A stretch of DNA of 6,021 nt from Pelotomaculum sp. (GTDB taxonomy: Bacteria > Bacillota > Desulfotomaculia > Desulfotomaculales > Pelotomaculaceae). Positions 1 through 5,084 of the stretch are shown here, in pieces. The notes beneath the pieces were generated by a model. That model was not told the origin of the DNA, did not search any database, and saw only the letters and a program-made list of their open reading frames with translations. Made by a program: the position numbers and the translations under genes. The stretch lies in contig DNIT01000208.1 of the NCBI GenBank assembly GCA_003489345.1, positions 11,839-17,859 on the forward strand. Direction: 5' to 3'. The first letter of the stretch is position 1; every line of letters starts with the position of its first letter.

Positions 1-378
1 AATCTCACACTTTCAATTGGTCTTATCCTGCTCGGCGTATCTTACCTGATGATGGCTTATGCGCCAAGCATTGCTGTGGTATATGCCGGCAGCCTGGTGT
101 GCGGCTTTGCCTTCTCCATCGTTATGCCCAGCATTATAGTTGGGGCATCGCAATCTGTTGATGCATTTTCCGCGCCGATGGCGATTTCAGTTGTTCTATG
201 CAGTCAGAACCTGGCCCAGTTCGTGAGTCCTTATATCGCAACTCCTATTGCGGCAGCGATGGGTGGGGACGTCAACCAATCAGCTTATATATTTGCTGCG
301 GCATTGGGCCTTGCCATGGGCGTCGCAGCAGTATTCTGGGGTATCGCAAAAAATAGAACGCAGCAGTTAGCTGCTTAG
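1..378 (+). CDS. MFS transporter, C-terminal part (5' end outside window)
   Basis: The reading frame is open from base 1 and stops at TAG 376-378, giving the last 125 or so residues of an integral membrane protein. Four hydrophobic stretches can be seen, separated by short polar loops: about residues 2-22, 24-48, 59-84 and 96-117. The tail is short and basic/polar, ending KNRTQQLAA. The small-residue-rich helices and a segment of the type SQNLAQFVSPYIATP match the last four helices (TM9-12) of the major facilitator superfamily, which moves small solutes across the cytoplasmic membrane using an ion gradient. The substrate cannot be told from this fragment. The gene runs towards the riboflavin operon, so the two are convergent and probably unrelated in function. 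The superfamily is fairly secure; the substrate is unknown. Confidence 0.8.
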   Translation, partial: NLTLSIGLILLGVSYLMMAYAPSIAVVYAGSLVCGFAFSIVMPSIIVGASQSVDAFSAPMAISVVLCSQNLAQFVSPYIATPIAAAMGGDVNQSAYIFAAALGLAMGVAAVFWGIAKNRTQQLAA

Positions 379-486
379 CCTGCATTAAAAACCAATGTAA
401 GTCTCTATGCATCCTTTATGTGAAAGATCAGGAAATAATCAGGATTGAGCTTTATGGGGTAGCGTTGACGCATTGAGAGCAGCCAT

Positions 487-527
487 AAAAAGCCTTCGAA
501 GGAAGCACAACAAGTGCTTCCTTCGAA
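487..527 (-). terminator. Perfect 14-bp hairpin, likely terminator of the riboflavin operon
   Basis: Arms 495-508 (TTCGAAGGAAGCAC) and 514-527 are exact reverse complements around a five-base loop (509-513). Read on the minus strand, the stem is followed by GGC and then five T (491-487). This is the layout of an intrinsic terminator, with the U run displaced three bases from the stem. On the + strand no T run follows. It lies about 125 bases past the ribH stop. The stem is certain from the sequence; the terminator role is inference, and a structural or dispersed repeat is the alternative. Confidence 0.55.
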
Positions 528-604
528 CAATATACTGCCTCTACAGGAATATTCTATCATCTTTTTGGCGTAGTCATGAAGCGAGTGGGTATCACCTATG
601 ATAC

Positions 605-629
605 AGGCCCCGGTTTTTTTCCGGAGCCT
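605..629 (-). other. GC-rich hairpin just after ribH
   Basis: Arms 605-613 and 621-629 flank a seven-base homopolymer loop (T on +, A on -). In minus-strand RNA all nine positions pair, with one G-U; in + strand RNA the same position is a C-A mismatch. The better pairing on the minus strand, 22 bases after the ribH stop, suggests it belongs to the 3' end of the rib transcript. There it could protect the end or assist termination. No T run follows on the minus strand, so it is not a standard terminator on its own. Confidence 0.45.
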
Positions 630-651
630 TCGGTATTTGCTTTTAAGACTT

Positions 652-1122
652 TCATCCGGCGATATTACGCATTAAATTGGCCATCTCGATGGCGGTTACC
701 GCGGCGTCCCAGCCTTTGTTGCCGGCCTTGGTGCCGGCGCGCTCGATGGCCTGTTCAATGGTGTCGGCTGTGATCACCCCGAAAATAGTAGGAATACCGC
801 TGTCCAGACCAACTTTGGCCACTCCCTTGGTCACCTCGCTGGAGACATAGTCAAAATGCGGGGTTGCCCCGCGAATTACCGCACCCAGGCAGATAACCGC
901 GTCGTATTTCTTGCTTGAAGCCATTTGACTTGCTACCAATGGTATTTCAAAGGCTCCGGGCACCCAGGCCACCTCTGTATCCGCCTCGGCCACGCCGTGC
1001 CGTTTGAGGGCATCCAGCGCCCCGCTCAAAAGCTTGTTGGTGATAAATTCGTTAAATCGGCCGGCAATCAGCCCGAACTTCAAACCCTGGCCTAAAAGGT
1101 GTCCCTCGTATACTTTTGGCAT
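652..1122 (-). CDS. ribH: 6,7-dimethyl-8-ribityllumazine synthase (RibH)
   Basis: RibH condenses 5-amino-6-ribitylaminouracil with 3,4-dihydroxy-2-butanone 4-phosphate to form lumazine, the penultimate riboflavin step; family members form cytosolic pentamers or 60-mer capsids. The 156 residues match the usual length of about 154. Visible motifs are the substrate-site GRFNEFIT (21-28), VPGAFEIPL with Trp53 just before it, AVIRGATPHFDYV with the catalytic His at 89, and AIERAGTKAGNKG (125-137) with Arg128, which contacts the butanone phosphate in the family. I chose the ATG at 1122: a GAGGGGG ribosome site (1130-1136) sits 7 bases upstream. The in-frame TTG directly before it would leave only 4. 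It is the last gene of the operon, 42 bases after ribBA. No key residue is missing. Confidence 0.97.
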   Translation of the reverse strand: MPKVYEGHLLGQGLKFGLIAGRFNEFITNKLLSGALDALKRHGVAEADTEVAWVPGAFEIPLVASQMASSKKYDAVICLGAVIRGATPHFDYVSSEVTKGVAKVGLDSGIPTIFGVITADTIEQAIERAGTKAGNKGWDAAVTAIEMANLMRNIAG

Positions 1123-1164
1123 CAATAATCCCCCTCGTATTGTATCTTATATTTACCGGCAGTT

Positions 1165-2373
1165 TTAACGTATTTCGCTGATGTGCAAAAGGTGCCCCAT
1201 TTTCTTTTGCTTGGTGCTGAGGTAAAAACTGTTGGACCTGCCCGGTTTTATTTCAACCGGTACCCGCTCTACAACTTCCAGGCCATGTCCTTCCAGCCCG
1301 GCGATCTTGCGCGGGTTGTTGGTGATCAGCCTGATTTTTTTAAGCCCCATGTCGACCAGGATCTGGGCGCCCATACCGTAGTCTCTAAGGTCCGCCGGAA
1401 AGCCCAGGGCCAGGTTCGCTTCTACTGTGTCCTTGCCTTTGTCCTGCAGGTTGTAGGCCCTGATTTTGTTCAGGAGACCGATGCCGCGTCCTTCCTGTCT
1501 CATGTAAAGAAGGACCCCGGCGCCCTCCCCGGCAATCATCGCCATCGCGTGCGCAAGCTGGTCGCCGCAGTCACAGCGGAGCGAGCCGAAAACGTCACCG
1601 GTCAAACATTCGGAGTGAACCCGTACCAACGGCGCTTCAACCTTTTCAAGATCTCCCATGACCAGGGCAATATGCCCCTTCCCGTCTAAAATGCTTTCGT
1701 AGGCGACAGCCGTAAATTCCCCGTATTTCGTCGGCAGCCTGGCCGTATCGATCCTGCGGACAAGCTGTTCATTGCGGCGCCTGTACTGGATCAGGTCGGC
1801 AACGGTGATGATTTTCAAGTCGTATATTTGAGCAAACTCTGCCAGTTCCGGTATCCTGGCCATGGTACCGTCTTCATTCATGATCTCGCAGATTACCCCG
1901 GCCGGATATAGGCCGGCCATTCTGGCCAAGTCCACGGCCGTCTCGGTATGTCCGGCCCGCCTTAAAACTCCTCCGTCCTTGGCGCGCAAGGGGAAAATGT
2001 GGCCTGGCCGGCGCAGGTCGGCGGGTTTGGTGTTGGGGTCAAGCATGGCCCTGACCGTCATGGCCCTTTCATGAGCCGAAATGCCGGTGGTGGTTTCCTT
2101 GGCGTCTATGGAAACGGTAAAAGCTGTTTGATGGTTGTCGGTGTTTTGGGTTACCATAGCCGGCAGTTCCAGTTCATCAAGGCGCTCACCGCTAATGGGG
2201 AGACAGACCAGACCGCGGGCATTTGTCACCATAAAATTAATTGCTTCAGGGGTCACCTTTGCGGCGGCCATAATCAGGTCGCCCTCGTTCTCCCTGTCCT
2301 CGTCGTCAACGGCGATAATCATTTTACCCTGCCTGATATCTTCGATTGCCTCTTCAATGGTGCTGAATTTCAT
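1165..2373 (-). CDS. ribBA: Bifunctional DHBP synthase / GTP cyclohydrolase II (RibBA)
   Basis: This cytosolic two-domain enzyme supplies both entry precursors of riboflavin. The N-terminal RibB half (about 1-200) makes 3,4-dihydroxy-2-butanone 4-phosphate from ribulose 5-phosphate. The C-terminal RibA half (about 205-402) opens GTP to the diaminopyrimidine. RibB signatures are the acidic metal-site loop DDEDRENEGD (23-32), RRPGHIFPLRA (121-131) and GHTE with the conserved metal-ligand His142. RibA signatures are the zinc ligands Cys256, Cys267 and Cys269 in HSECLTGDVFGSLRCDCGD, then RQEGRGIGL (292-300) and LITNNPRKI (349-357). All catalytic motifs of both halves are intact, and 402 residues is normal for the fusion. 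The ATG is preceded by AAAGGAGG with 8 bases of spacing. It follows ribE by 18 bases, which contain this ribosome site. Confidence 0.98.
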   Translation of the reverse strand: MKFSTIEEAIEDIRQGKMIIAVDDEDRENEGDLIMAAAKVTPEAINFMVTNARGLVCLPISGERLDELELPAMVTQNTDNHQTAFTVSIDAKETTTGISAHERAMTVRAMLDPNTKPADLRRPGHIFPLRAKDGGVLRRAGHTETAVDLARMAGLYPAGVICEIMNEDGTMARIPELAEFAQIYDLKIITVADLIQYRRRNEQLVRRIDTARLPTKYGEFTAVAYESILDGKGHIALVMGDLEKVEAPLVRVHSECLTGDVFGSLRCDCGDQLAHAMAMIAGEGAGVLLYMRQEGRGIGLLNKIRAYNLQDKGKDTVEANLALGFPADLRDYGMGAQILVDMGLKKIRLITNNPRKIAGLEGHGLEVVERVPVEIKPGRSNSFYLSTKQKKMGHLLHISEIR

Positions 2374-2391
2374 AACGTGCGCCTCCTTTGT

Positions 2392-3042
2392 TTATAAAAA
2401 GCCATGTTCGGTCAGGAAACTCATATTAACCCCGGACTCCCGCCCGGCCTCCTCTTTGGGGGAGACTAGTTTCTCAACGTATTTGCCGATGATGTCGGCT
2501 TCCAGATTGACCGTGTCGCCCACCCTTTTAAGACCAAATATGGTGGCGTGAGCGGTGTGGGGGATCAGGGACACCCGGAAATGTTCGGTTTCCAAATCGA
2601 CTACGGTCAGGCTGGTTCCGTCAATAGCCACCGAGCCCTTTTTGATCATGTAGCGCATAATCTCTTTGGGCGCCCTGACCGTTACCAGGGTAGCGATGTC
2701 GTGTCTTTCCTGCCTGGTTATGGTCCCCACCCCGTCGATATGGCCGCTGACCAGGTGGCCGCCCAGCCTGTCCCCCAGGCGCAAAGCCCGTTCCAGATTG
2801 ACCTTGTCCCCGCTGTGCAAAAGGCCGAGGTTGGTCTTGGACAGTGTCTCCGCCATGACGTCGGCGGTAAACTGGCGGTTGTCAAAATGAACTGCCGTCA
2901 GGCATACCCCGTTAACGGCGATGCTGTCGCCAACCTGACTGTCCTTTAACACTTTTTCCGCTTCTATGACCAACTGGGCAGAATCAGTGCCGCGTTTGAT
3001 GCTGCGCAGAGCCCCGATTTCCTCAATGATCCCGGTAAACAA
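2392..3042 (-). CDS. ribE: Riboflavin synthase, alpha chain (RibE), TTG start
   Basis: RibE dismutates two molecules of 6,7-dimethyl-8-ribityllumazine into riboflavin and the pyrimidine that RibH reuses. The 216-residue protein has the two duplicated lumazine-binding barrels, about 1-97 and 98-195. They are marked by MFTGIIEEIG (1-10), VNGVCLTAV (43-51, with Cys47), GGHLVSGHIDGVG (94-106), IDGTSLTVV (140-148) and IPHTAHATIFG (160-170). A C-terminal helix and tail end in GFL. The start codon is TTG: the near-invariant N-terminus begins exactly there, no ATG is near, and GAGGTGG lies 6 bases upstream. It begins two bases after the ribD stop, so translation is probably coupled. The symbol follows B. 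subtilis use; the same gene is ribC in E. coli, where ribE means lumazine synthase. Confidence 0.97.
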   Translation of the reverse strand: MFTGIIEEIGALRSIKRGTDSAQLVIEAEKVLKDSQVGDSIAVNGVCLTAVHFDNRQFTADVMAETLSKTNLGLLHSGDKVNLERALRLGDRLGGHLVSGHIDGVGTITRQERHDIATLVTVRAPKEIMRYMIKKGSVAIDGTSLTVVDLETEHFRVSLIPHTAHATIFGLKRVGDTVNLEADIIGKYVEKLVSPKEEAGRESGVNMSFLTEHGFL

Positions 3043-3044
3043 AT

Positions 3045-4145
3045 TTATCCACCTCGATATCTAAAATATCCCTCCAGGCAAAAATCCTTACCCAGCCGCC
3101 TCATCTTTACCCGTTCCAATTCCGGAGCCTCTGCCGGGGTGTCAACGCCAAACCCGCCAACCGGACCTGGCGCCTCGCTCCCACCGATAATTTTCGGGGC
3201 GATGAACCAGGCCGCTTTGTCTACAATCCCGGCTTCGAGGGCGGAGCCGTGCACACCGGCGCCGCCTTCGATCAGAATCGAGGTAATCTCCCTTGCGGCC
3301 AGGAGCTTCATTAGCGCAGGCAGGTCGACACGAGGTCCCTCGCCAACCACCAGCACTTCCGCCCCTGCGCCCCGCAATGCTGCAATACGCTCAAAAGGAG
3401 CGTCTTTGGTCACAGCAATAATGGTGGGAGCCTCTGAACTCTGGTTTAAAACCTTCGCTCCGGGAGGGGTACGACCCCGGCTGTCAAGAACAACCCGCAC
3501 CGGGTCACGGCCTCCGCCGCCAGGCAAGCGGGTCGTCAAGGCTGGGTCATCGGCCAAAACCGTGCCGATGCCGACCAGGATAGCGTCGTACCTGTCTCTC
3601 AGCAGATGGCCGTAAGCCCTGGCTTCGGGGCCGGTAATCCACCTGGACTGGCCTGAACGGGTGGCAATCTTGCCATCCAGGCTGACAGCAGCCTTGGCCA
3701 CTACAAAAGGCAGCCGTGTGGCTATGTACTTGAGAAAGACCTCATTTAACCGGCGGGCCTCTTCCTCCATTACGCCAAGTGTCACGCTGATCCCGGCTTC
3801 TTCAAGCCTTTTCAAACCTTTCCCGGCTACAAGAGGGTTGGGATCGGCCATGGCCACAACCACCCTGGCGATACCGGCCTGGATTACCGCCTCGCAACAG
3901 GGACCGGTGCGTCCGTAATGACAGCAAGGTTCCAGGGTCACATAGATGGTAGCCCCCCTGGCCTCTGCCCCGGTCTCTCTTAGGGCAAGGATTTCCGCGT
4001 GAGGCGTGCCGGCCTTCCGATGGAAACCGCGTCCCACAATATTGCCGTCTTTCACCACTACAGCCCCCACCATGGGATTGGGACTGGTCCGGCCCCGCGC
4101 CCTGGCCGCCAACCTGAGGGCTAATTTCATATAGCTTTTGTCCAT
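3045..4145 (-). CDS. ribD: Bifunctional diaminohydroxyphosphoribosylaminopyrimidine deaminase / uracil reductase (RibD)
   Basis: RibD carries out steps two and three of riboflavin synthesis: zinc-dependent deamination of the pyrimidine, then NADPH reduction of the ribosyl chain to ribityl. The N-terminal deaminase domain (about 1-145) shows TSPNPMVGAVVV (20-31), the zinc/proton-relay HAE (His49, Glu51) and EPCCHYGRTGPC with zinc ligands Cys74 and Cys83. The reductase domain (about 147-366) shows AKAAVSLDGKIAT, RYDAILVGIGTVLADDPALT and ILIEGGAGVHG. The length of 366 residues is close to the usual 360 or so. I prefer the ATG at 4145, because MDKSYMKLAL lines up with the B. subtilis start and the GAGG site is 10 bases away. 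The ATG at 4151 (two residues longer) is possible but only 4 bases from that site. It is the first gene of the operon, directly behind the riboswitch leader. Confidence 0.96.
   Translation of the reverse strand: MDKSYMKLALRLAARARGRTSPNPMVGAVVVKDGNIVGRGFHRKAGTPHAEILALRETGAEARGATIYVTLEPCCHYGRTGPCCEAVIQAGIARVVVAMADPNPLVAGKGLKRLEEAGISVTLGVMEEEARRLNEVFLKYIATRLPFVVAKAAVSLDGKIATRSGQSRWITGPEARAYGHLLRDRYDAILVGIGTVLADDPALTTRLPGGGGRDPVRVVLDSRGRTPPGAKVLNQSSEAPTIIAVTKDAPFERIAALRGAGAEVLVVGEGPRVDLPALMKLLAAREITSILIEGGAGVHGSALEAGIVDKAAWFIAPKIIGGSEAPGPVGGFGVDTPAEAPELERVKMRRLGKDFCLEGYFRYRGG
3049..3055 (-). promoter_or_regulatory. ribE ribosome binding site inside the ribD 3' end
   Basis: On the minus strand GAGGTGG is followed after six bases by the TTG start. 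These seven bases are also the last codons of ribD (..CGA GGT GGA TAA), so a ribosome finishing ribD covers the ribE site. This decides the non-ATG start and suggests translational coupling, which would keep deaminase/reductase and synthase in step. Confidence 0.75.
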
Positions 4146-4178
4146 ATTCATATAGCCTCGCTGTTATCATAAAGTCGT

Positions 4179-4213
4179 AAAAAAGCCCTGGGCGTGGTGC
4201 CTCAGGGCTTTTT
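4179..4213 (-). terminator. Attenuator terminator of the FMN riboswitch
   Basis: Arms 4180-4190 and 4203-4213 are perfect reverse complements (AAAAAGCCCTG/CAGGGCTTTTT). The stem is extended inside by GGC/GCC, with one bulged base at 4202. On the minus strand the stem runs straight into six T (4184-4179). It lies 52 bases past the aptamer and about 35 bases before ribD, which is where a premature-termination switch is expected. The A/T ends make it look partly bidirectional, but no + strand gene needs it here. Confidence 0.9.
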
Positions 4214-4265
4214 GGACAATAAAGGAAAACAGACCCGGAAAAAGTCTTTTCTCGTGCCGGCTTCC

Positions 4266-4389
4266 ACCTTCTCCCATCCAGACTTTACTGTCGGCCCCGG
4301 CATCTCACCGGATCAGCCCCATACAAGGGCTCGCGGGCTCGGCTTGGCAGCCATACCGCCGGTAGGGAATTACACCCGTCCCTGAAGGT
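4266..4389 (-). ncRNA. FMN riboswitch aptamer (RFN element)
   Basis: Read on the minus strand, this 124-base leader element has the conserved FMN-aptamer blocks in order. These are the closing-stem strand ACCTTC (4389-4384), a GGGTGTAATTCCC-type hairpin, CCGGCGGT (4362-4355), AGCCCGCGAGC (4339-4329), the CCGACAGT...AGTCTGGATGGGAGAAGG block, and the returning P1 strand GAAGGT (4271-4266). The family binds flavin mononucleotide and lowers expression of riboflavin synthesis or uptake genes. Here it precedes ribD together with a terminator, so FMN binding should stop transcription of the whole rib operon. Confidence 0.97.
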
Positions 4390-4412
4390 CCACCGTATTT
4401 ACTTATAATGTT

Positions 4413-4441
4413 ATTATATGAGACATTGTGTCGAATGTCAA
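4413..4441 (-). promoter_or_regulatory. Consensus sigma-A promoter of the rib operon
   Basis: On the minus strand TTGACA (4441-4436) and TATAAT (4418-4413) match both consensus hexamers exactly, with the ideal 17-base spacer. Initiation is expected near 4406, about 17 bases before the aptamer, giving a leader of roughly 260 bases. Such a strong promoter fits a system in which the riboswitch does the throttling. It lies 37 bases beyond the stop codon of the regulator gene, and I see no terminator between them, so some read-through into rib is possible. Confidence 0.92.
4422..4439. promoter_or_regulatory. Inverted repeat across the rib -35 region, possible operator
   Basis: GACATT (4422-4427) and AATGTC (4434-4439) are perfect reverse complements separated by six bases. 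The site covers most of the promoter spacer and four bases of the -35 hexamer. A protein bound here would block RNA polymerase. Its closeness to the regulator gene makes that protein the natural candidate, but this is inference; a six-base-arm repeat can arise by chance. Confidence 0.35.
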
Positions 4442-4478
4442 CAGCCGGCAATCTGACCGGGTCTATAATCTGATTGTA

Positions 4479-4895
4479 TCATATTCTGTGTTTTGCCGAA
4501 AGGATGCTGGAGATATATTCCAAAAGTTCTGTGGTCAGATGCTCAATTCTAGCGTTTAACTGGTTGCGCTCCAAGACCATCCTGGCGAGACGCTCCTGCA
4601 TTTCCTTGACTACCTTATATTGGCCCGATTCAGCCAGGTAATCCCGTGCCGCTTCTACAGAATTTACATGCACACCCGCCCCCGGCAGCACCCTGACCAC
4701 CTCCGCCTCCTGCAGCAGGGTCAGAGCCCGGCGTACGGTTTCCGGCGAGACATTATAAAGGCCGGACAGAGTGGATCGCCCTGAGATTTTCTGCCCCTCT
4801 TTGTAGTCACCCTTAAGCACTCTCTCCGCTATATCCATGGCTATGGTGATATAGCGGGCGGTATGCAGGGGTGATGTCGTGTTCCCGTTTTCCAT
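4479..4895 (-). CDS. GntR-family regulator, BusR-like winged helix plus coiled coil, no RCK_C domain
   Basis: This is a 138-residue DNA-binding protein. Residues about 12-80 form a GntR winged helix: an ITIAMDIAERVLKGDYKEGQKI entry helix, the recognition-helix region SGRSTLSGLYNVSPETVRRA (39-58), and a wing ending VLPGAGVHV. From about 84 to 133 it is a charged, heptad-like helix suited to a coiled-coil dimer. The SGRSTL..YNVSPETVRRA region recalls BusR-like regulators, in which helix, coiled coil and a C-terminal RCK_C domain for c-di-AMP are joined. Here the protein ends after the coiled coil, so no known ligand domain is present. The ATG at 4895 has AAAGGTGA 3 bases upstream. It lies upstream of and collinear with the rib operon, and divergent from the exported protein at 5085. 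Regulator is secure; target and effector are unknown. Confidence 0.85.
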   Translation of the reverse strand: MENGNTTSPLHTARYITIAMDIAERVLKGDYKEGQKISGRSTLSGLYNVSPETVRRALTLLQEAEVVRVLPGAGVHVNSVEAARDYLAESGQYKVVKEMQERLARMVLERNQLNARIEHLTTELLEYISSILSAKHRI

Positions 4896-4932
4896 TACTC
4901 ACCTTTCCTTTTATTTTAACAATCCGTATTAA

Positions 4933-4961
4933 ATTATACAGCCTATTCAGGTAAAAAAATA
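4933..4961 (-). promoter_or_regulatory. Possible promoter of the GntR-type regulator
   Basis: On the minus strand a perfect TATAAT (4938-4933) lies about 37 bases before the start codon. Seventeen bases further upstream the -35 position reads TATTTT, a poor match to TTGACA, so the promoter would be weak or in need of help. The -35 area falls inside the palindrome at 4951-4974, which would fit autoregulation. Confidence 0.45.
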
Positions 4962-4974
4962 GCTATATTTTTAC
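4951..4974. promoter_or_regulatory. 24-bp near-perfect palindrome between divergent genes, candidate operator
   Basis: Counting outward from the centre AGCT (4961-4964), 11 of 12 pairs are complementary from 4951/4974 inward; only 4958/4967 fails. It is AT-rich and ends in GTA/TAC. It lies between the regulator (minus) and the exported protein gene (plus), overlapping the likely -35 region of the regulator. A dimeric GntR protein would bind such a site, so autoregulation and control of the divergent gene are plausible but unproven. Confidence 0.5.
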
Positions 4975-5084
4975 TTTGGTGTTAAAAAGCTGCCAGCTGG
5001 ATCAAGAATAAATTCATTGGCTTGAACCAAACCATTGCGGCCCGTTGTCTAACAGATAAAACCATTTAAAGTGAGGTTCTGTCC

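Larger units (their letters stand above)
379..651. other. Convergent intergenic region with hairpins, no gene
   Basis: This 273-base gap lies between the MFS stop codon and the ribH stop codon. The one short open frame in it runs on into antisense of ribH and has no family character, so I read no gene here. What it does hold is three inverted repeats, at 495-527, 589-604 and 605-629. I see no convincing T-tract terminator for the + strand MFS transcript directly after 378. Confidence 0.6.

Noticed and set aside
576..773. A 65-residue + strand frame starting between the MFS gene and ribH
   Set aside because: It runs into antisense of ribH, has an arginine/tryptophan-rich shadow-like composition and starts within the hairpin region; no family resemblance.
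1183..3615. Several long + strand open frames across ribBA, ribE and ribD (for example 1183-1689, 2548-2949, 3139-3615)
   Set aside because: They are antisense to genes with complete catalytic motifs, show no family motifs of their own and have Pro/Arg/Ser-rich composition typical of shadow frames.
3802..4170. A 122-residue minus-strand frame overlapping the start of ribD
   Set aside because: It is in another frame of ribD, with Gly/Arg/Gln-rich sequence and no motif; ribD's deaminase motifs occupy the true frame.
5035..5062. TTGCGG-16-TAAAAC as a + strand promoter for the exported protein
   Set aside because: Only three and four of six hexamer positions match and the predicted start point would fall almost on the ribosome binding site, so I could not support it.
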